NCBI GenBank assembly: GCA_910579505.1 | Contig: CAJTTZ010000002.1 | Span: 1-64,000 of the forward strand | Direction: 5' to 3' | From: an uncultured Lachnospiraceae bacterium | GTDB taxonomy: Bacteria; Bacillota; Clostridia; Lachnospirales; Lachnospiraceae | Length of the DNA stretch: 64,000 nt | Shown here: positions 16,344 to 24,044 of the stretch, one piece after another | Layout of the letters: the number at the start of each line of letters is the position of its first letter | How positions within the stretch are numbered: the first letter of the stretch is position 1 | Program-made: the position numbers and the translations under genes | The notes under the pieces: generated by a model | What the model was told of the DNA's origin: nothing | Databases searched by the model: none | Seen by the model: the letters and a program-made list of their open reading frames with translations, nothing else

Positions 16344-17390
16344 CTAGTTTTTCAGCTTCGGGTCAAAGGCGTCTCTGAGCCCGTCGCCGAGCAGGTTAAA
16401 ACTTAAGATAATCAGACTGATCAGCAGCGCCGGGATAAACAGCAGATACGGGTAGGTATTGATACCGTTCAACGCGTCGCTTGCCAGACTTCCCAGAGAG
16501 GGCAGCGGCACCGCCACGCCCAAGCCTAAGAAGCTTAAGAAACTCTCCGTAAAGATGGAGGACGGAATCTGTAACGTCGTCGTCACGATCAGGGTGCCGA
16601 TACAGTTGGTCAGCAGATGCTTCTTGATGATCCTGCCGTTTCCAACGCCCAAAGCCCTCGCCGCCGTGACATACTCGCTCTCTTTTAACATGAGCACCTG
16701 ACTTCTGACCATTCTCGCCATGCCCACCCAGTAGAGCAGGGCAAACACCACAAAGATACTGATCAGATTCTCACCCACAACCGACAACCAGTGGAAACCC
16801 GGCTTGGTAGCCAGATTGGCAAGCGGTGCCTTCAAAGACATAGACAAAAGAACGATGAGAAGGATATCAGGAATCGTATAAATGATATCCACAATACGCA
16901 TCATCACCAGATCCACCCAGCCGCCGAAGAACGCCGCGATGGACCCGTAAGCGGAACCGATGATCAGGATAATGCACGTCGCGACGAGTCCCACAAGCAG
17001 GGAAATGCGGCTTCCCATCATCACACGGATGGCGTAATCACGCCCCATCTTGTCCGTGCCGAAAACATGGGGGAACACCTTCTCTCCCGCGTCGATCCGT
17101 GCCTGTTCCTCCGCCGAATACTCCATGGGCGCAAGGCTGTTCGCCCCCTTGATCTGCTCCTTATAGGTGTAAGGATAAAAAGCGGGAACGATAAAGGAAA
17201 ATATCATCACCACAATAATCACAACCAGCGAGACCATCGCCACCTTATTTTTCCGAAGCCGGCGCATACCGTCCTTCCAGAAACTCACGCTCTCGCGCAT
17301 GATGACCTGACTCTGTTTTTCTTCCTCCGTAGCCGGCAGAAAATCTTCCGGCCCCAGTTTTAACTGAAAACTTAAGGGATTTTCTTTCAT
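16344..17390 (-). CDS. oppC: Oligopeptide ABC transporter permease OppC
   Basis: A 348-residue permease. A cytoplasmic N terminus of about 50 residues (SFWKDGMRRLRKNKVAMVSL, the OppC N-terminal domain) is followed by the first helix. A long extracytoplasmic loop with VFGTDKMGRDYAIRVMMGSRISL leads to five more helices. The EAA loop that contacts the ATPase reads YVTAARALGVGNGRIIKKHLL near residue 240. The length is a little longer than average through a YSAEEQARIDAGEKV insertion. Confidence 0.92.
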   Translation of the reverse strand: MKENPLSFQLKLGPEDFLPATEEEKQSQVIMRESVSFWKDGMRRLRKNKVAMVSLVVIIVVMIFSFIVPAFYPYTYKEQIKGANSLAPMEYSAEEQARIDAGEKVFPHVFGTDKMGRDYAIRVMMGSRISLLVGLVATCIILIIGSAYGSIAAFFGGWVDLVMMRIVDIIYTIPDILLIVLLSMSLKAPLANLATKPGFHWLSVVGENLISIFVVFALLYWVGMARMVRSQVLMLKESEYVTAARALGVGNGRIIKKHLLTNCIGTLIVTTTLQIPSSIFTESFLSFLGLGVAVPLPSLGSLASDALNGINTYPYLLFIPALLISLIILSFNLLGDGLRDAFDPKLKN

Positions 17391-17428
17391 GTTTCGCGTA
17401 CCTTTCTATAAAATTTCTACTATATCTG

Positions 17429-18346
17429 TTACTTGAGTTTGATTCTCGGATCAACCAGTTTGTAAATGATATCCACAACCACGTTCATCACGATAACAAG
17501 GGTCGCCAGAAAGATCGTCGTACCCATAATCAGCGTGTAATCGCGTCCGTTGATCGCCTTGATAAACTCTCCGCCAAGTCCCGGAATGACAAAGATCTTC
17601 TCCACCACGAAGCTTCCCGTGATGGTGTACGCAAGCATGGGACCCACATAGGTTACTACCGGCAGAATCGCGTTTCTAAGCGCGTGCTTGAAGAGTATCT
17701 TTCCTCCCGCCAGTCCTTTTGCCTTGGCCGTGCGCATATAGTCCTGTCCCAGCACGTCCAGCATGGAGGAGCGCATCAGCCGCATAATGTAAGCTGTGGG
17801 GTAGAAGGACAGGGCAATCACCGGCATCACATAGTGCTTTGCGCTCTCCAGACCCATCGTGGGCAGAAGCCCCAGCTTCACGCCGAAGAAATACATGAGC
17901 AGCGTACAGATCACGAAACTGGGCACCGCGATACCGCATGTCGCAATCACGCTGATCACACTGTCCGCCGGCTTCCCCCGCTTTAAGGCGGCGATACTGC
18001 CGAGCGGGATTCCCAGAATCAGCGCCACGAGGACGGATATGCCGCCGACCCTCGCGGACACAGGAAATTTCATGGAAATGATATCCATGACGGTACGTCC
18101 CCTCTGTTTCAGGCTGTCCCCGAAATCCCCGTGAAGCGCCCCCGTCATATAATTCAGGTAACGCTGGAACATGGGTTTATCCAGCCCGTACTTCGCCTCC
18201 AGAGCCGCCTGCGCCTGGGGGCTGATCGCCTTCTCTGACAAAAACGGTCCGCCCGGCACCAGATTCATCAGGAAGAAGGTGAGTGTGGCAACCGCCCATA
18301 TCGTCACGACCGCCAGCAAAATTCTCTTCACAATGTACTTAAACAT
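17429..18346 (-). CDS. oppB: Oligopeptide ABC transporter permease OppB
   Basis: A 305-residue permease with six predicted helices, starting FKYIVKRILLAVVTIWAVATLTFFLMNLVPGGPF, the standard OppB opening. The EAA loop DYMRTAKAKGLAGGKILFKHALRN lies near residue 205. It starts only 15 bases after the tex stop codon with its own AAAAGGAG ribosome site, and no terminator fits in the gap, so tex and opp are likely transcribed together at least in part. Confidence 0.93.
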   Translation of the reverse strand: MFKYIVKRILLAVVTIWAVATLTFFLMNLVPGGPFLSEKAISPQAQAALEAKYGLDKPMFQRYLNYMTGALHGDFGDSLKQRGRTVMDIISMKFPVSARVGGISVLVALILGIPLGSIAALKRGKPADSVISVIATCGIAVPSFVICTLLMYFFGVKLGLLPTMGLESAKHYVMPVIALSFYPTAYIMRLMRSSMLDVLGQDYMRTAKAKGLAGGKILFKHALRNAILPVVTYVGPMLAYTITGSFVVEKIFVIPGLGGEFIKAINGRDYTLIMGTTIFLATLVIVMNVVVDIIYKLVDPRIKLK

Positions 18347-18361
18347 GACAAAACTCCTTTT

Positions 18362-20716
18362 CTACTGTCTTTTGATCCTCATAGTAAGTCCGATACGCTT
18401 CTTCGGCACGTCAACCGTGAGCACCTGCACATCCACGATATCTCCCACGCTGACCGCCTCAAGCGGATGTTTGATATAGCGGTCCGTAATCTGCGAGATA
18501 TGCACCAGACCGTCCTGATGCACGCCGATATCCACGAAGACGCCGAAGTCGATCACATTTCTGACCGTCCCCTTCAAGATCATGCCAGGCTTTAAATCCT
18601 TCATATCCAGCACGTCGCTTCTCAGGATCGGCGCCGGCATATTGTCCCGGGGATCGCGCGCCGGCTTTTCCAATTCCGTCAGAATATCGACCAGCGTAAT
18701 TTCTCCGATTCCCAGTTCATCGGCAAGCTTCTTCTTATCCTTGACCTTTTTGACCAGGTTGCTCACCACTGTCTGTTCGGAACTGCCATAGCCGGCACTT
18801 GTGACATCCATGTCACCTTCCTCCGTCGTCATATCCGCGCCGCCAAGAGCCGCCGCCAGGGCTTTTCCCATCGCCGTGTCGGTATTGCGGATCACAGGTT
18901 TTTTCGGGCGGGGTTTCTTCTCCTTCGCGGGAGCCTTCTTCTTCACCGCCGCCTTTTTCTGTGCCTCCTTGATATCCTCCATGGTGAGTCCCAGCTTCTC
19001 CATCAGGCGTTCTGCAGCCTCATAAGATTCCGGGTGGACGCTTGTCGCGTCCAACGGATTATCGCCGTCCGCAATCCGCATAAAGCCCGCGCACTGCTCA
19101 AACGCCTTCGGGCCCAGCTTTGCCACCTTGAGAAGCTGCTTTCTGTTCGTGAAGCGCCCGTTTGTCTCGCGGTAATCCACTATGTTTCTGGCGATCACTT
19201 TGGTCACGCCGGAGACATACTCAAGAAGGGAGGCGGAAGCGGTATTCAAGTCCACCCCGACCCGGTTTACGCTGTCTTCCACAACGCCGCCCAGCGCTTC
19301 GCTCAGCTTCTTCTGGTTCATGTCGTGCTGATACTGCCCTACCCCTATGGATTTGGGATCAATCTTCACCAGCTCCGCCAGAGGATCCTGTAATCTTCTG
19401 GCGATAGAAGCCGCGCTTCGCTGTCCCACGTCGAACTCCGGGAACTCCTCCGTTGCCAGCTTGCTCGCGGAATAGACGGACGCGCCCGCCTCGTTCACGA
19501 TCACGTACTGTACCGGCACATCCAGCTCTTTGATCAGTTCCACTATCACCTGTTCGGACTCTCTGGACGCTGTGCCGTTTCCGACGGATATCAGGGAGAC
19601 GTTATATTTCTTAATCAGCTTTTTCAGCTCTGACTTCGCCTGCTCCACCTTATTCTGCGGCGCGGTGGGATAAATCACCTTTGTGTCAAGGACCTTCCCC
19701 GTCTCGTCCACGACCGCAAGCTTGCAGCCCGTGCGGAAAGCGGGGTCCCAGCCCAGCACCACCCTGCCTTTGATGGGAGGCTGCAATAGGAGCTGCTCCA
19801 GATTTTTCCCAAAAACGGAAATAGCGCCGTCCTCCGCCTTCTCGGTGAGGTCGTTTCTAATCTCCCGCTCAATGGCCGGGGCAATCAACCTGTCATAACT
19901 GTCAGCGATTACTTCCTCCAGAATCGGAGATGTGACATGATTGTCATTTATTATGGTTTTCGTACGCAGGAATTGCAGAATCCTCTCCTCGGGCGCTTCG
20001 ATTTTCACCGTCAGAAACTTCTCATTCTCGCCTCTGTTGATGGCAAGCACCCGGTGTCCCGCCACTTTGCTGACGGGTTCTTCATACTGGTAATACATCT
20101 CATAAACGCTTTCCGCCTTTTCATCCTTGGCGGCCGTTACGAGTTTTCCTTCTTTCATGGTGATGTCGCGGATATAGATGCGGTAATCCGCCTCGTCGGA
20201 AATCTGCTCCGCGATAATGTCCTTCGCCCCCTGCAGGGCCTCCGCCGCCGTCTTCACGGCTTTCGCCTCATCCTCGTCCTCACGGATGTACTTCGCCGCT
20301 TCCTCCTCAATCGGGGCCGTCGTCTCCTGCGCGAGAATAAATGCTGCGAGCGGCTCCAGGCCCTTCTCCTTCGCCACGCCCGCGCGGGTCTTTCTCTTCG
20401 GCCGGTAAGGGCGGTAAAGATCCTCCACCACTACCATGGTCTGTGCCGCCTCAATGCGCTCCTTAAGCTCGTCGGTCAGCTTACCCTGTTCCTCAATGCT
20501 GCTAAGGACCTGCGCCTTCTTCTCTTCCAGATTCCGCAGATATGTAAGGCGCTCATGGAGATCCCTCAACACTTCGTCGTTTAAGGAACCTGTCATCTCC
20601 TTTCGGTAGCGGGCAATAAAGGGAATCGTGTTGCCCTCGTCAATCAGGGAAACCGCAGCCTCCACCTGCCATTTTTCTACCTGTAACTCTTCTTTCAGTT
20701 TTAAAATAATATCCAT
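18362..20716 (-). CDS. tex: Tex family RNA-binding transcription accessory protein
   Basis: A 784-residue cytosolic protein of the Tex/Spt6-like family. In order: N-terminal helical Tex domain (residues 1-200, ending in SDEADYRIYIRD), a YqgF/RNase H-like domain near 318-425 (LGWDPAFRTGCKLAVVDETG), helix-hairpin-helix motifs near 480-560 (GVDLNTASASLLEYVSGV and GRFTNRKQLLKV), then an S1 RNA-binding domain at 700-780 (GMILKGTVRNVIDFGVFVDIG). A lysine/proline-rich insertion (near 595-620) before a helical stretch and the S1 domain makes it longer than the 720-residue norm. It may act in transcription or RNA metabolism; its exact role in Clostridia is unsettled. Confidence 0.93.
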   Translation of the reverse strand: MDIILKLKEELQVEKWQVEAAVSLIDEGNTIPFIARYRKEMTGSLNDEVLRDLHERLTYLRNLEEKKAQVLSSIEEQGKLTDELKERIEAAQTMVVVEDLYRPYRPKRKTRAGVAKEKGLEPLAAFILAQETTAPIEEEAAKYIREDEDEAKAVKTAAEALQGAKDIIAEQISDEADYRIYIRDITMKEGKLVTAAKDEKAESVYEMYYQYEEPVSKVAGHRVLAINRGENEKFLTVKIEAPEERILQFLRTKTIINDNHVTSPILEEVIADSYDRLIAPAIEREIRNDLTEKAEDGAISVFGKNLEQLLLQPPIKGRVVLGWDPAFRTGCKLAVVDETGKVLDTKVIYPTAPQNKVEQAKSELKKLIKKYNVSLISVGNGTASRESEQVIVELIKELDVPVQYVIVNEAGASVYSASKLATEEFPEFDVGQRSAASIARRLQDPLAELVKIDPKSIGVGQYQHDMNQKKLSEALGGVVEDSVNRVGVDLNTASASLLEYVSGVTKVIARNIVDYRETNGRFTNRKQLLKVAKLGPKAFEQCAGFMRIADGDNPLDATSVHPESYEAAERLMEKLGLTMEDIKEAQKKAAVKKKAPAKEKKPRPKKPVIRNTDTAMGKALAAALGGADMTTEEGDMDVTSAGYGSSEQTVVSNLVKKVKDKKKLADELGIGEITLVDILTELEKPARDPRDNMPAPILRSDVLDMKDLKPGMILKGTVRNVIDFGVFVDIGVHQDGLVHISQITDRYIKHPLEAVSVGDIVDVQVLTVDVPKKRIGLTMRIKRQ

Positions 20717-20781
20717 AATACCCTCTTCTTTATCACTTCATTGTAATAAAGTATACATGCATTCTTTTGCCTAACGTTTTT

Positions 20782-20787
20782 ATTATA
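20782..20787 (-). promoter_or_regulatory. Candidate -10 box for tex
   Basis: TATAAT on the minus strand, preceded by TG, 66 bases upstream of the tex ATG. No good -35 hexamer lies at 16-18 bases, so this is only a candidate. The divergent intergenic stretch 20717-20989 holds nothing else clear. A plus-strand TATGCT/TAAACT near 20890-20900 may serve the gene at 20990. Confidence 0.35.
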
Positions 20788-20989
20788 CAGGATAAATTTG
20801 AAATTCGCCACAGGAAATGCATGCCTAAATCAGAAAAAATGAAGAAAAAAGCTGTCCGCACACGTGAAGCTATGGTTTTTTTCGGAAAAATATGCTAAAC
20901 TGAAAAAAATCGTCGGCCATAGCCGGCGTTTCAGAGAATGTTCTGTATCCTCTGTCACAGATACCAATAACGGAAATGAGGCATACACG

Positions 20990-21502
20990 ATGGACTATCA
21001 ACCAGACAATCCGCAGGGCGGTCCCGGCGGCGGTTACAATCCTTACAACAATAATCCATATAATAACAATCCCTACAACGGCAATAACCCGTACAATCCC
21101 TACGGCACGCCTTTGCAGCCGGGTCCCTTCAAACCCCGGGGCGACAATATGGCTACCGCCTCCCTGATTCTGGGTGTTATCACGCTGGCAAGCCTCCTGC
21201 TTCTGCGGCTGTCCATGCCGTTTCTTCTGGGCGGCGTCGGCATTATTCTGGCAATCCTCTCAAGAGGCGGCGCCAGAAAAATGATCGGCAAGGCGAAAGC
21301 GGGCATGACGTGCTGCATTATCGGGCTTGTGTTAGATGTAACGTTTTGCGTTTTTGCCGTGTGGCTGGTATTTTCCCTTCCCAAACTCTCCCCGGATCTG
21401 ACTGAGGAAGTCAACAAGATGTGCGAGGAGCAGTACGGCGTCTCCTACTATGAGATGATGGAAGAAATTTACGATATGTGGGATTTTGACGAAGTTGAGT
21501 AA
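20990..21502 (+). CDS. DUF4190-like membrane protein with Asn/Pro-rich N terminus
   Basis: A 170-residue protein, started at ATG 20990 (AATGAGG upstream). Residues 1-50 are a low-complexity run rich in Asn, Pro, Tyr and Gly with repeats of YNNNP. Two close transmembrane helices follow near 57-85 and 102-128, with GGARKMIGKAKAG between them, the pattern of the DUF4190 family. The C-terminal tail is acidic. The function is unknown. It opens a three-gene plus-strand block against the prevailing direction. Confidence 0.75.
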   Translation: MDYQPDNPQGGPGGGYNPYNNNPYNNNPYNGNNPYNPYGTPLQPGPFKPRGDNMATASLILGVITLASLLLLRLSMPFLLGGVGIILAILSRGGARKMIGKAKAGMTCCIIGLVLDVTFCVFAVWLVFSLPKLSPDLTEEVNKMCEEQYGVSYYEMMEEIYDMWDFDEVE

Positions 21503-21581
21503 AGTATAAGCCTGACCGATATATTATATAGAATAACGTCTTATAAAAATAAGTTTTTTTGAAGAAAGGCAGGGTACCGTT

Positions 21582-22052
21582 ATGGCGATTTCCCCGATTA
21601 TGGGATCTTTTGGAACTCCCGAAGATGGCCGCGTCATCATCCGCAACCCCGGTGAATCCACCGAGAGACAGGCGGGAAAGAAATCCTCCCCCGCGGAGTG
21701 CGAAACATGCAAGAACCGCAAATATCAGGACGGCTCCGACGAGGGAGACGTTTCCTTCAAAGCGGCGGCACACATTGATCCGAAAGCTGCAGCGGCAAGA
21801 GTCAGGGGCCACGAGCAGGAACATGTGAGCAACGCCTATCAAAAAGCTTCCGAGAAAAATGGCAAAGTTGTCGCGTGCAATGTGTCCATCAAGACAGCCG
21901 TCTGCCCGGAATGCGGACGCACCTATGTATCCGGCGGCACAACCGCCACCCAGATCAAATACCGCAACGAGGAAAATCCTTACCAGAAGGATATGAAGTC
22001 CTCCGACGCAGCAAATAAATACCGCGGCATGAACTTTGATGAAGCGGTATAA
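21582..22052 (+). CDS. Small putative zinc metallopeptidase-like protein (HExxH, CxxC)
   Basis: A 156-residue soluble protein. Residues 77-81 read HEQEH, an HExxH zinc-protease motif in the context VRGHEQEHVSNA. This resembles the motif region of SprA-related putative metallopeptidases, though the rest is much shorter. It also has a CETC pair at residues 40-43 and a CPEC pair near 107-110. No signal peptide or membrane segment is visible. It has a GAAAGGCAGGG ribosome site. Catalytic activity is an inference from the motif only. Confidence 0.65.
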   Translation: MAISPIMGSFGTPEDGRVIIRNPGESTERQAGKKSSPAECETCKNRKYQDGSDEGDVSFKAAAHIDPKAAAARVRGHEQEHVSNAYQKASEKNGKVVACNVSIKTAVCPECGRTYVSGGTTATQIKYRNEENPYQKDMKSSDAANKYRGMNFDEAV

Positions 22053-22100
22053 ATTCCGGGTATTGTTGAACTGCCCAAGAAAGGTTGACATAACATTAGC

Positions 22101-22838
22101 ATGAACCAATTTAAGTCATCATCAGAACTGAAAGCCAGCGCCAGAGAGCATCTGCTCGGGCATTACGGCACGACAATCGGCGCATTTATGATCGTGGTCG
22201 CCATTATGGGCGCTGTCACTCTCGCCGTGAGCCTGCTCGTGGACCTCTCCACGATACCCGGCACAATTATCTACTATGCGATCATGTTTCTGGTTTCCGT
22301 TTTGACCGGGTTGTTTTCCTCGGGCAGCGCCTATCTTTACCTGAAACTGATCTGCGGACGCCCGATTTCTGTGGGAGACCTGTTTTATGGTTTTCAGCTC
22401 TACCCTGACAAAGCCATTGTCATACAGGCGTGGATCACGCTGCTTACCTATCTGTCGAGCCTGCCGCAGATCGTTTTAAACTATATGATGCTGGCAAATA
22501 TGAACCGTCTGGACAAAATGATGAACCTCATGCTGCCCTATGCCCTCTCCCTGATTCTGTCGGGGGCGGTATCCGTTATGCTGAGCCTCTTTTATGCCCA
22601 GACCTATTTCCTGCTCCACGATTTCCCGCAGTACACGGCAAGGGAACTGCTGCAAAAAAGCCGACGCCTCATGGTACACCACAAGGGCCGGCTCTTCTAT
22701 CTGTATGTGAGCTTTCTCCCGCTCATGCTTCTCGGACTGCTGTCCTGGGGTCTCGCGCTGCTGTGGATTATCCCCTATATGGCAGCCACCGAAGCGGAGT
22801 TCTTTCTGGACCTGATTAAACACAATACAGACTATTAA
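22101..22838 (+). CDS. DUF975 family integral membrane protein
   Basis: A 245-residue membrane protein with about six helices. The N terminus SSSELKASAREHLLGHYGTTIGAFM is the standard opening of DUF975. The C-terminal region has YAQTYFLLHDFPQYTARELLQKSRRLMVHHKGRLFYLYVSF, the family's conserved amphipathic segment before the last helices. The function is unknown. Its TAA stop overlaps the prfB stop on the opposite strand (TTAA at 22835-22838), so the two genes converge without a spacer. Confidence 0.85.
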   Translation: MNQFKSSSELKASAREHLLGHYGTTIGAFMIVVAIMGAVTLAVSLLVDLSTIPGTIIYYAIMFLVSVLTGLFSSGSAYLYLKLICGRPISVGDLFYGFQLYPDKAIVIQAWITLLTYLSSLPQIVLNYMMLANMNRLDKMMNLMLPYALSLILSGAVSVMLSLFYAQTYFLLHDFPQYTARELLQKSRRLMVHHKGRLFYLYVSFLPLMLLGLLSWGLALLWIIPYMAATEAEFFLDLIKHNTDY

Positions 22839-23939
22839 CTGTTGATCCACTTCAAATACGCATTGATAAACGGATCAATCGCCCCGTCCATCACCGCGTC
22901 CACATTGCCGGACTCTTCGTTGGTCCGATGGTCCTTCACCATCGTATACGGCTGCATCACGTAGGAGCGGATCTGGTTGCCCCAGCCGATCTCCTTCACG
23001 TCGCCGCGGATATCCGACAGCTTTTCTGCGTTCTCCTCCTGCTTTAGCATATAGAGCTTTGCTTTCAGCATCTGCATCGCCTTGTCCTTGTTCTGGAACT
23101 GGCTGCGCTCGTTCTGGCATGTCACCACAATTCCTGTCGGGAAATGGGTGATACGGATCGCCGAGGAAGTCTTGTTGATATGCTGGCCGCCCGCACCGCT
23201 GCTTCGGTAAGTGTCGATGCGGATATCCTCATCCTTCACTTCCACATCCACATCCTCCTCGATGTCCGGCATCACGTCAAGGGAGACGAAGGACGTCTGC
23301 CGCTTGCCCTGCGCATTAAAGGGAGAAATCCGCACAAGCCTGTGCACGCCCTTCTCCGATTTCAGATAGCCGTAGGCATTCTCACCGTTGATCTGGAAAG
23401 TCACGGACTTGATACCCGCCTCGTCACCGTCCAGATAGTCTATCACTTCCAGCGAATAGCCCTTGCGCTCCGCCCAGCGGGTATACATGCGGTAGAGCAT
23501 GCTGCACCAGTCGCAGCTTTCCGTGCCGCCCGCCCCGGCATTTAGTTTAAGGATCGCATTGTTTTTGTCATACTCGCCCGAAAGCAGTGTGCTGATCCTG
23601 ATACTCTCAAACGTTTCCTTAAAGGAGGCAAGCTCCTCCTCGATATCGGGGATGATCGCCGGGTCGTTGTCCTCATAGCCCAGCTCGATCAGTTCCAGAA
23701 TGTCACTGTACTGGCCGGAAAGACCGTCCATAGTCTCCACGATGTCTTTCAGCCCCTTCGACTCCCGCATTTTTTGGTTCGATTTCTCCGGGTCGTCCCA
23801 GAAGTCCGGCGCCTGCATTTCCATGTCAAGCTCCTCGATCCGCTTTACCTTATCTGCTAAGTTAAAGTGAATCCCTCACTTCCGCTAAGGGGCTTTCGTA
23901 TGCTAAAAGCTCCGATTTCATATTGTCTAATTCTACCAC
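22835..23939 (-). CDS. prfB: Peptide chain release factor 2, made by programmed +1 frameshift
   Basis: RF2 ends translation at UGA and UAA codons. The gene is in two frames. A first frame starts at GTG 23939 (AAGGTGA upstream) and encodes 25 residues beginning VELDNMKSELL, then meets a stop at 23862-23864. Reading continues one base on (from AAC at 23863) with NLADKVKRIEEL and the rest of RF2, total about 367 residues, the normal length. The stop-recognition tripeptide SPF (RISPFNAQG) and the catalytic GGQ (SSGAGGQHINKT) are present. Annotation from the internal ATG at 23824 would lose about 38 residues. Only the slip site is unusual: the stop is TAA. Confidence 0.92.
23861..23880 (-). promoter_or_regulatory. 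prfB frameshift site CTT TAA C with internal Shine-Dalgarno
   Basis: On the minus strand: AGTGAGGGATTCA then CTT (23865-23867), TAA (23862-23864), C (23861). The usual RF2 autoregulation site is CTT TGA C with AGGGGG three bases before CTT. Here the stop is UAA, which RF1 also reads, and the purine-rich element (GAGGG) is shorter and five bases away. The two frames flanking the site both encode conserved RF2 sequence, which shows the shift is required. Confidence 0.85.
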
Positions 23940-24044
23940 TTAACGTCACCTTCTTTCTTAATACCTTTTATAGATGTCTCCACGGTTGTCAACAGCAATT
24001 ACGCAAGCATTCTTCAAGCGGTATTTTATGAGCCAAATCTTCTC

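Noticed and set aside
20864..20989. 42-residue N-terminal extension of the DUF4190-like protein
   Set aside because: It has no ribosome site and no membrane or family features, while ATG 20990 has an AATGAGG site and begins the Asn/Pro-rich region.
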